A stretch of DNA of 64,000 bases from Trochalopteron elliotii (taxonomy: Eukaryota; Chordata; Aves; Passeriformes; Leiothrichidae): positions 3,759,764 to 3,823,763 of the forward strand of contig JANPWX010000097.1 in the NCBI GenBank assembly GCA_024734555.1, given 5' to 3'. The position numbers and the translations under genes were made by a program. Below the pieces are notes generated by a model. That model worked only from the letters and a program-made list of their open reading frames with translations, searched no databases and had not been told where the DNA came from. Shown in pieces: positions 55,102 to 64,000 of this stretch (positions are counted from its first letter, which is position 1; each line of letters opens with the position of its first letter).

Positions 55102-56003
55102 CTGCAAATAAAAAGAAAAAGCAATTGCAATAACCTTTCGACACTAAATATAAAGCTTACATGAATACAAACTAAAGACCCAATATTTAAAACCATGACT
55201 GTAATTAGTGAACTTTTGTATATGGCATCTCACCTTGGACAAGAACTCAAATTATATGTATTTCTAAGATTATTAAAGTTAATCAAAGATAATACATTCA
55301 AAATTAGTAAAAACAGGAATGATCAGTTTGAACTCTACATCTAATTCCCTCATGTTTATGTGTTTTTTAAAAAGCTCCTTATAGACTACTTTCCACAATT
55401 AAAAATCACAGGTAGCATGCATGTAATTGCTCACTGGGTCATGTGCATGAATTTCATTTATACCTTCCTTGGTTTAGACACCACTACAGTTAAAGCTTTA
55501 ATTTTCTTCAGAATTACTGAACAGTAACACTGAAGGAAAACATCTAGAAATTAATCATGCAAATATATTCTTACCATGAAAGAAGAGGTGAAATGTATAT
55601 TCACATTTACCACATTTTTATTAGAATTCCCACATGCTGAAATCATAGTCTCTTTCACTGAATTGTCATGCATTTCTTATTTTGGCCAAAACAGGAGAAT
55701 CCTGTTTTTCACCTTTTTTCTTGTAAAACAGATATATTTATAGCCTCTCAGTGTGCTCTTCTTAGATAATCACTGATTGTGCTCTTAGAAGTTTTTCTGG
55801 TTTTCAGGAAAAAGTTTCTGGTTTGTAATCAAGGTCTTATTTACCATTTATGGTTTCCACTAAAAGCACTGAATTATGCTTACTAAAATAACTTTTTCAA
55901 CAATTCATAAAACTTAGGTAGTTTGTGAACCTTTATTATAGACAGAAGCATTGATAATCATTGACTATTAACATACAGACAGAGTTTAATGAACAACTCT
56001 TAC

Positions 56004-56074
56004 CTGTCCCTCAGCACATCCAGTGATAATCTGTTTGTTTTCTTCATCAATTAGCAGACTTAGCAAAGGAAATG
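56004..56074 (-). CDS. WDR27: WDR27 coding exon 6
   Basis: Residues 206-229. Encodes FPLLSLLIDEENKQIITG then CAEGQ, matching human YPLLSLFIDAESRQLVTG / CADGQ. Acceptor gagcag, donor CAG followed by gtaaga; enters phase 1, leaves phase 0. Part of the third WD repeat. Confidence 0.9.
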
Positions 56075-56564
56075 CTGCTCAGAAAACAAAGATAAAAGCA
56101 TTTCTAGAGTAGACACAAACCAGATATTTAATTAAAATACATGAGTTGAGCCTTCCTATTTATAAAGATGGGGGAAAAAGCCCTTAGTGAAGTTCTCGTG
56201 GTTGCAGAGAGCTTTGTGTGCCTCAGCCTTTGTGCTGCTGAGGGCTTTGTGTTTGCAGGTCTCTGGACTGCCTGTCACCTAAGCTGCCACGGCAGTGGCT
56301 TCCTGCACCCTGCCACCCCACCAAACCAAGTGGCATGGTTTGCAGACCTGTTTATGAAAGTACACTAAAACTATCCACTGGGAAGCAGACTTTAAAGGAA
56401 AAACTATTTACTGTTGGCTTTAAAGGGTAATACTTTTCTGCTACCCTGTCTACAAGAATTATTTTCACTAAATCAACCCAAAACTTCTATAATAATCATA
56501 GATTAGTATTTAGACATAGGAGGTTTTTGCTCTGAAAAAATACATTTAAAAATAGAAAAATTAC

Positions 56565-56616
56565 CTGTTATTATTCCTGACTGATATATTAACTGGCTGG
56601 TAGAATAGTCCCACAC
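56565..56616 (-). CDS. WDR27: WDR27 coding exon 5 (52 nt)
   Basis: Residues 189-206. A short exon that completes the WD repeat: VWDYSTSQLIYQSGIIT, where human has VWDHCTGSLIYSSSVLS. The acceptor is ctaaag and the donor CAG followed by gtaatt, leaving in phase 1. Small but well supported by homology and phase on both sides. Confidence 0.88.
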
Positions 56617-57323
56617 CTTTAGATTAGGAAAAAAAAAAAAGATATAAAGTTAAGTACCTACTTAGATATCTAATGAAAACAGAACTTTTAACAGCCATCA
56701 CGTGGTGAAAACAGAGAACTGCAGCATTGAAAGTGATGTTCTTAGGAAAGAATTTTTTTTCAGCACCTGTTTCCATCTGTGAAGGGTTTTGTCCAACTGA
56801 TAAGCATCCCTGATGAAACTCACATGATATGGATACACAAACCTCCTTTCTTAGGTTGATAGCTCAGTGATTTTAGCTAAATTTATGAAAAGGCATACAC
56901 GACAAAGAAAAGAAAAGAGGCTAGCAGTCCACTGTATACAGTAACACAGTCCAATAATCCCAAAAGGGAAAATTCAAATCAATATCAGCAGACTCAAAGG
57001 AAAATGTTTTTTTTCAGCTGAGCACACCTGAAACATCAGTTACAGCAAACTGATCAAAATATTTTATTTCTATTTACCAGATGATAATAATCACCGAAGT
57101 TCATACTTCAATGTGGAAAGTTTTGAATATACAAAACCTGCATTGTTCTTTTTAAAAAGAGTAATTAATTTTTGTTATAATTTCCCAAGCAATTTGAAGA
57201 ACAAAGTCCTTATCTCCATAAAGTCAAAGATATTTTTACTTAATCTTCAGGGCTTATTTAAAGGGGAATAAATAAGATTACTTGACATATCCACTAAATT
57301 ACTCTTTTTTAAGTCCATCTCTA

Positions 57324-57455
<132 letters not shown>

Positions 57456-57914
57456 TTAATCAAGTCAAAAATAAAAACAGAATAGATTACAACATAAAAT
57501 TGACAATGGTTTTAATAATTAATGACTCTTGCTAAGCGTTGTCAGGTTTGTTTTCAAAGTATAATTCAGTAAGATTTTTCTTTTTGAAACTGAATCCCTG
57601 TATACCATCCTGCTGGCAAAGCCACTACACATTACTTTTGCTTCTTCAGACCAAATGATACAGGAATAGTTTTTCAGATGACCTAAGAATATTTTCTACT
57701 TCTAAGTTATTGAAATACTGTTTCATTTCAACTCTTTAAACCTAGTCTTCTATTGGATATATGATGCATTATAAAGCATCATTTCCTAACTATTTTATGA
57801 CACAAAATGAATCTTTTTGCTTAATTTTACTAGCATCACTGTATCATGCTTTTATTGGAAAGTGAATAAGTAAAAGAAATACCAGTACCATGGCTACAAA
57901 GAATGCTATCTCAC

Positions 57915-58039
57915 CTTTGCACTTAACATGTAGATCTGATTTCCAGCACATACTGCCACTTGTTGATCATCTGGACTAAATCTTACATGATGCACGTTTC
58001 CCAAAAGAGTTCCTATAACAATTCCTCGAGGTGTAAACC
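57915..58039 (-). CDS. WDR27: WDR27 coding exon 3
   Basis: Residues 110-150. Enters in phase 1 and leaves in phase 0 at AAG followed by gtgaga. Encodes RGIVIGTLLGNV and QQVAVCAGNQIYML, which follow human PRGTVMGSLLGKV and VVAVCAGNKIFML. It forms the strands between the first and second WD repeats. Confidence 0.9.
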
Positions 58040-60189
58040 CTGCAGAAATTGTATTGTTAATGAGACTCAATGACATATAAAAATCTGGTGCAGTGAGATT
58101 CTTAGAAACTTTGCATGGCAGTTACTAACCACAGAGCTGTCCCAGTTGCTGCCAGGAATATGTACAGAAAAACACACTGCTTAGATACACCAGGGTATTG
58201 GAAAGAAAAGCATAGAACTATGGACCACCAGAATTCCTCTATCTGTCCTGTTGCCTAGACAGGATCTGGCACTCTTTATGATATTAAAAATTCACATCAA
58301 ATCATGCTTTCTTGTTTCCACTGAAGACTGCCAGGGAAAGGATTTTTGAAGTAGGATGATGGAACCCACTAGTGCCATATTCATTTTGGAGGTAAGAAAT
58401 CCTAACTGAAGCCCAGCAAAGCACAGCTTTGAAAAATACTTCTTCTGGGAGAAAATGCCAGCCACTCAGCCAAAAAGTAAAGAAGATTTTCCTTCTCTAG
58501 TTTTAATTTTTCTGTGGGAAAAGGTTGAAAGAGAAAGTACACCACTAAATACCATTACAGAGTCAGATAAGACTAGCTCTGAGAACAGGTCATGTTTCTA
58601 TCTTGTCTTTATAATTTCATTCTGGTCATCTCACTGGTTCAAGCAGATTGGTTTCTGCTGATCCTTATTTTATAATGCTCCCTTTAATGATGTGAGGATG
58701 GTTTGGATATGTCATTAAATTTTAGGATTTCATAGGGAACAAGTTATCTAGAATACAAGCACAACTACAGGCGTCCCTTGAGGCTTTCTTATTAGATGCT
58801 GTGGAGTCTTTTTACCATTGATTAACAGGTCAAGTTTACACAAAGGATTCCTTAATTACTTTGACACAGTTTATAAGAAATAATACGAGAAAACATGCCA
58901 AGAATGTGCAGAGGACAGTCTGTGGGGACAAAGACTACAGCATCTGCTGAAGCATCTGTAAATGGAGAGAAAATGAAAAAATCAAGCAGCAGACAATCTG
59001 GATGTTAAATGCCTTTGTATCAAAACTACACATACTCTTTATCTCTGTGCTACTTTCTGTTCCTATCTCCCAGTTTAATTTCCTCCAAATTCATAGTCTC
59101 ATTTTATTCCCAGTTCCTGAACCACCCTTGGATTCTCTATGTTACTCTTACATGGACAAAAATTTAATATTGACCTTTTTTATAAAAAACACTGCTATTG
59201 TTAAATAGCTAAACTGCTATTTCTTTACAACATTAATTTTCATACTATGTAGATTTGCAAATTCAAAGTGGAGCAGAGTACAAGAGAACTCCCTCACATT
59301 AATTCATAAGCAAATCTCTAACTACAGGTAACAAGGAGGAAACTTTTAACAGTGTGGGACAATGCCATGCAACTTTAAAAATCGACACCAACAGGGGACA
59401 GACTGCCACTGGGAATCCAGTGAATCATAACTCTGGGAATCTTGCTCTTTTTTTTTATATTATTATTATTTTACTTTCCAATTAATTTAACCTTGCAGAG
59501 AGGTTAGCACTGCTCCCTAGAATCTAATGCCTTTGGTTCCAGATGGCTCCAAACCAAGACAGTGGTCACGATACAGGGTCAGATCAGATACTTGCATTGG
59601 TCTTTCTCACATGCACAAATGAAAACAATGTTCCAGAGACAGAAGGAGAGGCAAAGGATACAAAACACCGGTTCCATAAGTACTCCAGAAAAGGAAGTAT
59701 TTTGGCTTTGCATGTTTAATTATGCAGTACTGCTATGATTAATTTTTCTTCTTTCCATTTTATTCTACAGAGCACCCTGCGGTGCTCCTCTGTGTCAGCC
59801 CGAGGCTGCCGGCAGGCGCTGGTTCCCGCACAGCACCTCGGCCAGCTCCCGACCCGGCTCAGCATCGCCGCTGGGCCGTCGCCGCCGGGGCCGGTGGTTG
59901 TGACAATGACAGGACTGGCTGGGCTGCCGGGCTGCTTCAACTCGGCATTGCCGAAGAAGAGAAACACAGAATTAATAGGGCTGTTCGTGCTGCTGAATCT
60001 GGGTGGCTGAGGCGTGCTTCTAAGAAATAACAATCCTGTTATAGAAGGAGCAATGGGAGAAAAGGAGGTGTTGAGGTGGCCTTCCAAGGTGGTTGTTGCC
60101 CAGTGAGTGATTGGTGGTGAATGGCTGCCTTTGCATCACCTCTTTGTTTATATATATCAGACATATATGTTATATAAACAATACTCTAC
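58040..60189 (-). other. WDR27 intron between exons 2 and 3
   Basis: About 2.15 kb. AT-rich except for the GC-rich island at 59770-60010. About 60040-60130 (GGTGTTGAGG, GGTGGTGAATGG) vaguely resembles part of the ERVL LTR family but is too diverged to call. Confidence 0.7.
59770..60010. other. GC/CpG-rich island inside an intron
   Basis: Roughly 240 bp much richer in GC and CpG than the flanking intron. On the plus strand it is preceded by a pyrimidine tract ending tctacag at 59770, which looks like a splice acceptor. Both strands have frames open through it (about 90-120 codons), but none resembles a protein I know and GC-rich DNA has few stops. It could be an alternative promoter or first exon, an enhancer CpG island, or an inserted retroposed fragment. 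Confidence 0.5.
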
Positions 60190-60331
60190 CTTCTTGCACT
60201 TTCCGTGTACATTCATCAAGATTCCACACTACCACACGTTCATGAGAGGCAGAACAGACAAGAAGTGGATTGATTTTACTTCCAAAAGACAATGCAGAAA
60301 TTGAGCAACGATGCCCTGACAAAAATAATGG
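60190..60331 (-). CDS. WDR27: WDR27 coding exon 2
   Basis: Residues 62-109. The acceptor has a T-rich tract ending cag and the donor is AAG followed by gtagag, phase 1. It encodes the first clear WD repeat: a GH dipeptide (GHRCSISALSFG), then INPLLVCSAS and VVVWNLDEC. Human WDR27 has GHHQPITAMAFG and VIMWNLDEC at the same place. A nearer AG inside the exon would break the reading frame, so the upstream acceptor was chosen. Confidence 0.9.
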
Positions 60332-60492
60332 CTGACAAATGTAGATAAAAAAAAGTTAAATTAATCACTTCAAAGAAAGATTATGAATAATATAAAACTA
60401 CAAATGGATAATGTACATGAAACCAACAAAACAATAACTAATTTCTATTTACAACTTCAAAATCACCTAATGTATCAAAATCACAATGTAGC

Positions 60493-61067
60493 TGTACTGG
60501 GTTTGGCTGGGATGGAGTTAACTTTTTTCACAGCAGCTTGTGTGGCACAGTGCTTTGGATTTTGTGACAAAACCAGTGATAGTAACACAGCAATGTTTTG
60601 GCTGTTGCCAAATACTGTTTGCACAGCACTGAGGTCTTCTCTTTTTTCCCACTTTTTCTCAGTTTCCCCAGCCCAATAATAGGCTGAAGATGCATAAGAG
60701 GCTGAGAGGGGACAGAGCTGGAACAAACATTTCAGTTTGCTGAACTGGCAAAAGGATATTCCCTACCATATGATGTTATGCTCAGCAATAGAACTGGGGT
60801 ATTGCATGCAAGAAGGTGTTGAGGGACATTGACTCTGAGGTGGCTGTTGCTCAAGGCCTGTACTGGGATTAGTCTCATTGTAGGGGGTGGTGACTACCTT
60901 GGTATAGCTTTTTTCTTTCTCTTCCCTTCACTCATTAAACTACCTTTGTCTCTACCTATGACTTCTTACTTTTTCCCATCCTATGCTCTCCCCTACCCTG
61001 CTGGGAAGGAGTCAGCAGGAGACTGGGTACTGGTTTAGCTACCAGCCAGGGCCAGCCCACCACAACA
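60493..61067 (+). mobile_element. Solo LTR of an avian ERVL-type element
   Basis: Begins TGTACTGGGTTTGGCTGGG and ends ACCACAACA, the termini of a very common LTR family in birds. Internal landmarks include ATATTCCCTACCATATGA, GTTATGCTCAGCA and a CATTAAAC before the 3' part. About 575 bp, apparently full length, with no internal retroviral region, so a solo LTR formed by recombination is likely. It sits in WDR27 intron 1, antisense to the gene. I see no clear flanking duplication, so the outer borders may be off by a few bases. Confidence 0.85.
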
Positions 61068-61227
61068 ACTTATTTTATTCTTATCACAATAAAAAAGTTT
61101 GTAACAAATGCTTCTAGTACCTTTCCGGAATTAAAGTGAAACCTGACACTTCTACATTACCCTCAAATATTTTATTTATTAATTAGTTTAAAGCAGCAGC
61201 CAACGAAGGGCTCTATTCTAGCTTTAC

Positions 61228-61410
61228 CTGAGCAGTGGCTGTGTTCCAAACGCACAACTCGTTGTGACTCACAGGGAAAGCGCAGTGGTGGTGACTGCAC
61301 GCCAGCTGAAAGAGGGGCTCTGGCAGTTTGCCTTTAAACAAGTGTTTTTCGCAGACAACGTCAGGATCACGGCTTCCTCCAGAGGCCCAGCGGGCCCCTG
61401 CGCTCTCCAT
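61228..61410 (-). CDS. WDR27: WDR27 coding exon 1 (start codon)
   Basis: Encodes residues 1-61. The ATG at 61410-61408 is chosen because it lies at the edge of the CpG-rich block and the frame then runs open into the conserved segment FQLACSHHHCAFPV and LCVWNTATAQ, matching the QLACSMQDCAFP / LCIWNT region of human WDR27. It ends in phase 0 at CAG followed by gtaaag. The first 20 or so residues are not conserved with human, so the exact start is less certain than the rest. Confidence 0.85.
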
Positions 61411-61745
61411 CCTGCGGCTGTCAGCGGCCCCGCGGCGGAGCCGGACAACCGATGCTGCGTCCTGACCTCGGGGACCGAGAGGTCACGGCCCCTCTCGGGG
61501 CTCCCTTCCGCTGAGAGGCGGAGAGACCCGCCGCCGGCTCCGATCCCGGCTCCGATCCCGATCCCGGCCCCGGCCCGTAACCAGGGCAGCGCCGCCGCTG
61601 ACGGGAGGCCGGGCGGGACAGCCCAGGCTCGCCAGCAGAGCTCGGCGGGCCCGCGGCGGCAGCCGCTGTGCCCTCACCGGGGCAACGGGCCCCGCGGCCG
61701 GCGACAGCCGCCCGGGGCTGCTTCCTGGCTCTCCACAGCGATGTT
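61386..61745 (-). promoter_or_regulatory. CpG-rich promoter region of WDR27
   Basis: A sharp rise in GC and CpG content compared with the AT-rich surroundings, overlapping the WDR27 start codon and extending about 335 bp upstream of it. It contains an Sp1-like GGGCGGG at 61611-61617 and an imperfect tandem of the unit CCGATCCCGGCT at about 61536-61580. No TATA box was noticed. This is typical of a broad CpG-island promoter. In human, C6orf120 is, from memory, divergently transcribed from this promoter; its coding region was not recognised here. Confidence 0.7.
61536..61580. repeat. GC-rich short tandem repeat in promoter
   Basis: Imperfect repeats of CGGCTCCGATCC / CGATCCCGGCC units within the CpG-rich block, presumably in the 5' untranslated or proximal promoter part of WDR27. 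Copy number may vary between individuals. Confidence 0.6.
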
Positions 61746-61943
61746 CTGGGCTGCACAGAAAGCAGCATGGCCGGAAGGTCCAGGAGCGCTCCACCCGTGT
61801 CCACTCGTAGGATGCCAGCTGGAGCACTGCACCCAGCGCTGGGGACCCCAGCACAACACAGACAGGGACCTACTGAAAACGAGACCTTAAGGACAGATGT
61901 GAACACCTCTCCTGTAAAGACAGGCGAAGAGATTTGGTGTTCT

Positions 61944-62153
61944 TCACAGAATCCGAGTCAGAATGGGTCAGGTTGGAAGGAACCACAGGGGGTCATCTGA
62001 TTTAACCTCCCTGCTCAAGTAGGGTCATCCTAAAGCACATGGCAGAGGATTGCATCCATACCTTGAGAGAGACTCCATAACCTCTCTGGGCAATCTGTTC
62101 CAGTGGATGGTCAGTCACCTGCACAGTTCTTCCTCATATTCAGGTGGAACTTT
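61944..62153 (-). mobile_element. CR1 3' fragment, minus orientation
   Basis: Plus-strand text begins TCACAGAATCCGAGTCAGAA and continues GGTTGGAAGGAACCACAGGG, the complement of a CR1 3' end. About 210 bp. It abuts the plus-oriented CR1 at 62156 to form a head-to-head pair upstream of WDR27. Confidence 0.85.
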
Positions 62154-62155
62154 TT

Positions 62156-62525
62156 TAGCCTGGAAAAAAGAGGGCACCAGGGACACCTTATAGTACCATG
62201 TGAATATATAAAGAGAGCATATAAAGACAGAGAGAAACTTTACCAAGGCCTTAATGTGAGGACAAGGGGCAAAGATACTAAACTAAGAAGGAGTTGATTT
62301 GGATTGGACAGAGGGAGCATATTTTTTACAGTGTGGGAGGTGAGGCACTGGAACAGGGAGCCTAGAGAAGCTGTAGATCCCCTGTCACTGGAGGTGTTCA
62401 AGGCCAGGATGGATGAAGCTTTGAGCAATATGGTCTACTGGAAGGTCTTCCTGCCCACAGCAGAGGGGTTAAACTAAGTGATTGTTAAATGCACTTTCCA
62501 ACCCAAACCATCTGTGGTTTTGTGG
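62156..62525 (+). mobile_element. CR1 3' fragment, plus orientation
   Basis: Starts at AGCCTGGAAAAAAGAGGGCA (consensus: CTTCAGCCTGGAGAAAAGAAGGCTC) and ends CAAACCATCTGTGGTTTTGTG. It carries the GGAGGTGTTCAAGGCCAGGA signature of the CR1 3' region. 5'-truncated. Its 3' part is complementary to the neighbouring minus-oriented copy. Confidence 0.85.
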
Positions 62526-62599
62526 TGCACAGAACACAGCACAGACAGCACATGAAGCAGCATCACCAAAAAGAAAAACAAACCTACTTTCCCCAAGTT

Positions 62600-63425
62600 T
62601 CTGGATGGTGGCAAATTGGGGGGAGCAGTCAGAAACAAGCTGCTGAGAATTTCGTGGAACCCAACAAGAGTAAGTGGAATCCCACATCTGGCACAGAGCA
62701 ACTCCATGCAAGATAAAATGCTGAAGGATGGCTCTCTGGGAAGGGGCTCCCCAGAAAAGGATCCAGACATCCTGCTGGACAAGCTGAGTATGAGCCACCA
62801 CAGTGCCTATGCAACAGAGGCACCCAGCTACATCCTGGGCTCTACTAGTAATAGAGAGTAGCCAGCAAGTTGTGTGAGTGATCCTTCCCCTTTCTTTCAC
62901 ACCTGTAAGGCCACACTGCAGTGCTGTGTCCAGTTTTGAAGTTTTTGGTACAAGAAAGATCCTGACATACTGGAGCAATTCTAGTAGAGAGCAAGAAAGA
63001 TGATCAGGGAGCTGGAGAAAATGATGTACACAGAAAGGCTGAGAAAGCTGGGTCTCTTCAGCCTGGAGAAGAGACAGATCAGACTTTATTGTTGCCTACA
63101 ACTACATAATTAGAGGATACAGGAAAGACAGAGACTTTTCTCAGAGGCACTCAGTGAATAAACTGGATCCTGGAAAAACACAATTAGGGTTATACCAAAT
63201 CAGTATTTATTTTTTTTTAATATCATGACAGTGATTGAATCACAGAACAAGTTTCTGAAGAGAGGTTCTCTATGTATCTGTGTATCTGGTGTTATCCAGG
63301 AGTCATCTAGGAGTCAAATGGACATGGCCCTGAGCAACTTGATTTAATTAGAACTGTTTTGAACAGGAGGGTGGACAGGAGGATTCCAGAAGTCCCTTTC
63401 AACCAGAGTTATGATTTTATGATCA
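62600..63425 (+). mobile_element. CR1 fragment, plus orientation, degraded
   Basis: A second plus-strand CR1 directly following. It contains CTGGACAAGCTGAGTATGAG, CTGCAGTGCTGTGTCCAGTT, GGGTCTCTTCAGCCTGGAGA and GTCCCTTTCAACCAGAGTTA, all in CR1 order. About 130 bp near 63170-63300 does not match, so there is a small insertion or heavy decay. Confidence 0.8.
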
Positions 63426-64000
63426 AGTTTTTGATCTGTACCAACTTAAACCATTTTGATGCAGATGAGTCAATATCAACCTCAACTGCTTTTCAAACAG
63501 ATGCTTTCTATAGAAATGTCTTTATTGTGTCTGTCTGTAATTAACACTACAAGTATTTTTGCCCTATATAAGCATCTGATATATATTATCACTGACAACC
63601 TAGTCTCCCTGTGTTTGTTAGTTTTGCCTGGAGAAAGTACCAGTCAAAATTCCCTCTTGTGTTTCCATGTGAATTTGCATAAAGCCACTGTATTGAGAAC
63701 CAGCTGCACAGAGGCAACTTAGTGCACTGCACATGACACTGTTTTTCTGAACTGTGACCCGTGGCTGGGAATACTAGAGAAAATTTTATTGTTAATATGC
63801 TGGTGACAGTTTTCATGAGTGATACAGTCAGGACGTGTTACGACAGTTTAGTCATTGGTAAAGATAAATAAATGCTGGCACTGCAGAAAGGTGTTGTTCT
63901 GACATGCAATCAACCCCTGGGGGTCTTAAAGAACTTGTTCTGAAACATGTTGTGTCTCTGTAGCTGCTTCTAGGCAGTTAAGCAGTACTCTTTTTCACAA
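63426..64000. other. Upstream flank, nothing recognised
   Basis: AT-rich non-coding sequence beyond the CR1 cluster. No exon of a neighbouring gene was recognised on either strand. Confidence 0.6.

Noticed and set aside
61264..61890. A 208-codon plus-strand frame across the CpG island
   Set aside because: It is antisense to WDR27 exon 1, low-complexity Pro/Ala/Arg-rich, and open because GC-rich DNA has few stops. No domain is seen.
61421..61906. A 161-codon minus-strand frame upstream of the WDR27 start
   Set aside because: It is composed of Arg/Pro/Gly-rich translation of the CpG block, with no homology to the WDR27 N-terminus, and is best seen as promoter or 5' untranslated sequence.
62469..62978. 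A 169-codon minus-strand frame
   Set aside because: It is antisense to CR1 fragments. The plus strand carries the CR1 3' signature.

Overview
This window looks like nuclear DNA from a bird. The evidence is AT-rich intronic sequence, several CR1 non-LTR retrotransposon fragments in both orientations, avian ERVL-type LTRs, and one long intron-rich gene with GT/AG splice sites. There are no bacterial-style operons; nearly all short ORFs are chance frames, repeat remnants or shadows of exons. I cannot name the species.

One gene explains almost all coding signal: WDR27 (WD repeat domain 27) on the minus strand. Its start codon is at 61410, inside a CpG-rich promoter block, and 23 coding exons run down to 9312. 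I built these by hand from splice sites. Every exon joins the next in a consistent reading phase, giving about 824 codons, and the joined product follows human WDR27 (recalled, not aligned with a tool) almost end to end. It holds N-terminal WD repeats, a less conserved middle with a Lys-rich linker, and C-terminal WD repeats. The usual short last exon of WDR27, which completes the final WD repeat, was not found. Instead a well-formed acceptor in the right phase at 6858 opens a 45-residue frame with a hydrophobic segment and a stop at 6721. This is a candidate alternative, tail-anchor-like C-terminus.

Layout: 1-6720 is downstream flank with one CR1 remnant. 6721-61410 is WDR27, with introns of 0.3 to 12.4 kb. 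The introns carry CR1 fragments (26875-27260, 31768-31972, 47885-48795), ERV LTRs (about 26158-26777 minus, 33089-33485, 37373-37501, 60493-61067), simple repeats and a GC-rich island (59770-60010) that does not look like the surrounding intron. 61386-61745 is the CpG-rich promoter region. 61944-63425 is a cluster of CR1 pieces, two of them head-to-head. Nothing recognisable as the next gene is visible before 64000.

No new multi-gene system is apparent. The points most worth following are the transmembrane tail exon, an apparent GC-AG intron, an ambiguous splice junction near 36.2-36.6 kb, and the intronic GC-rich island.
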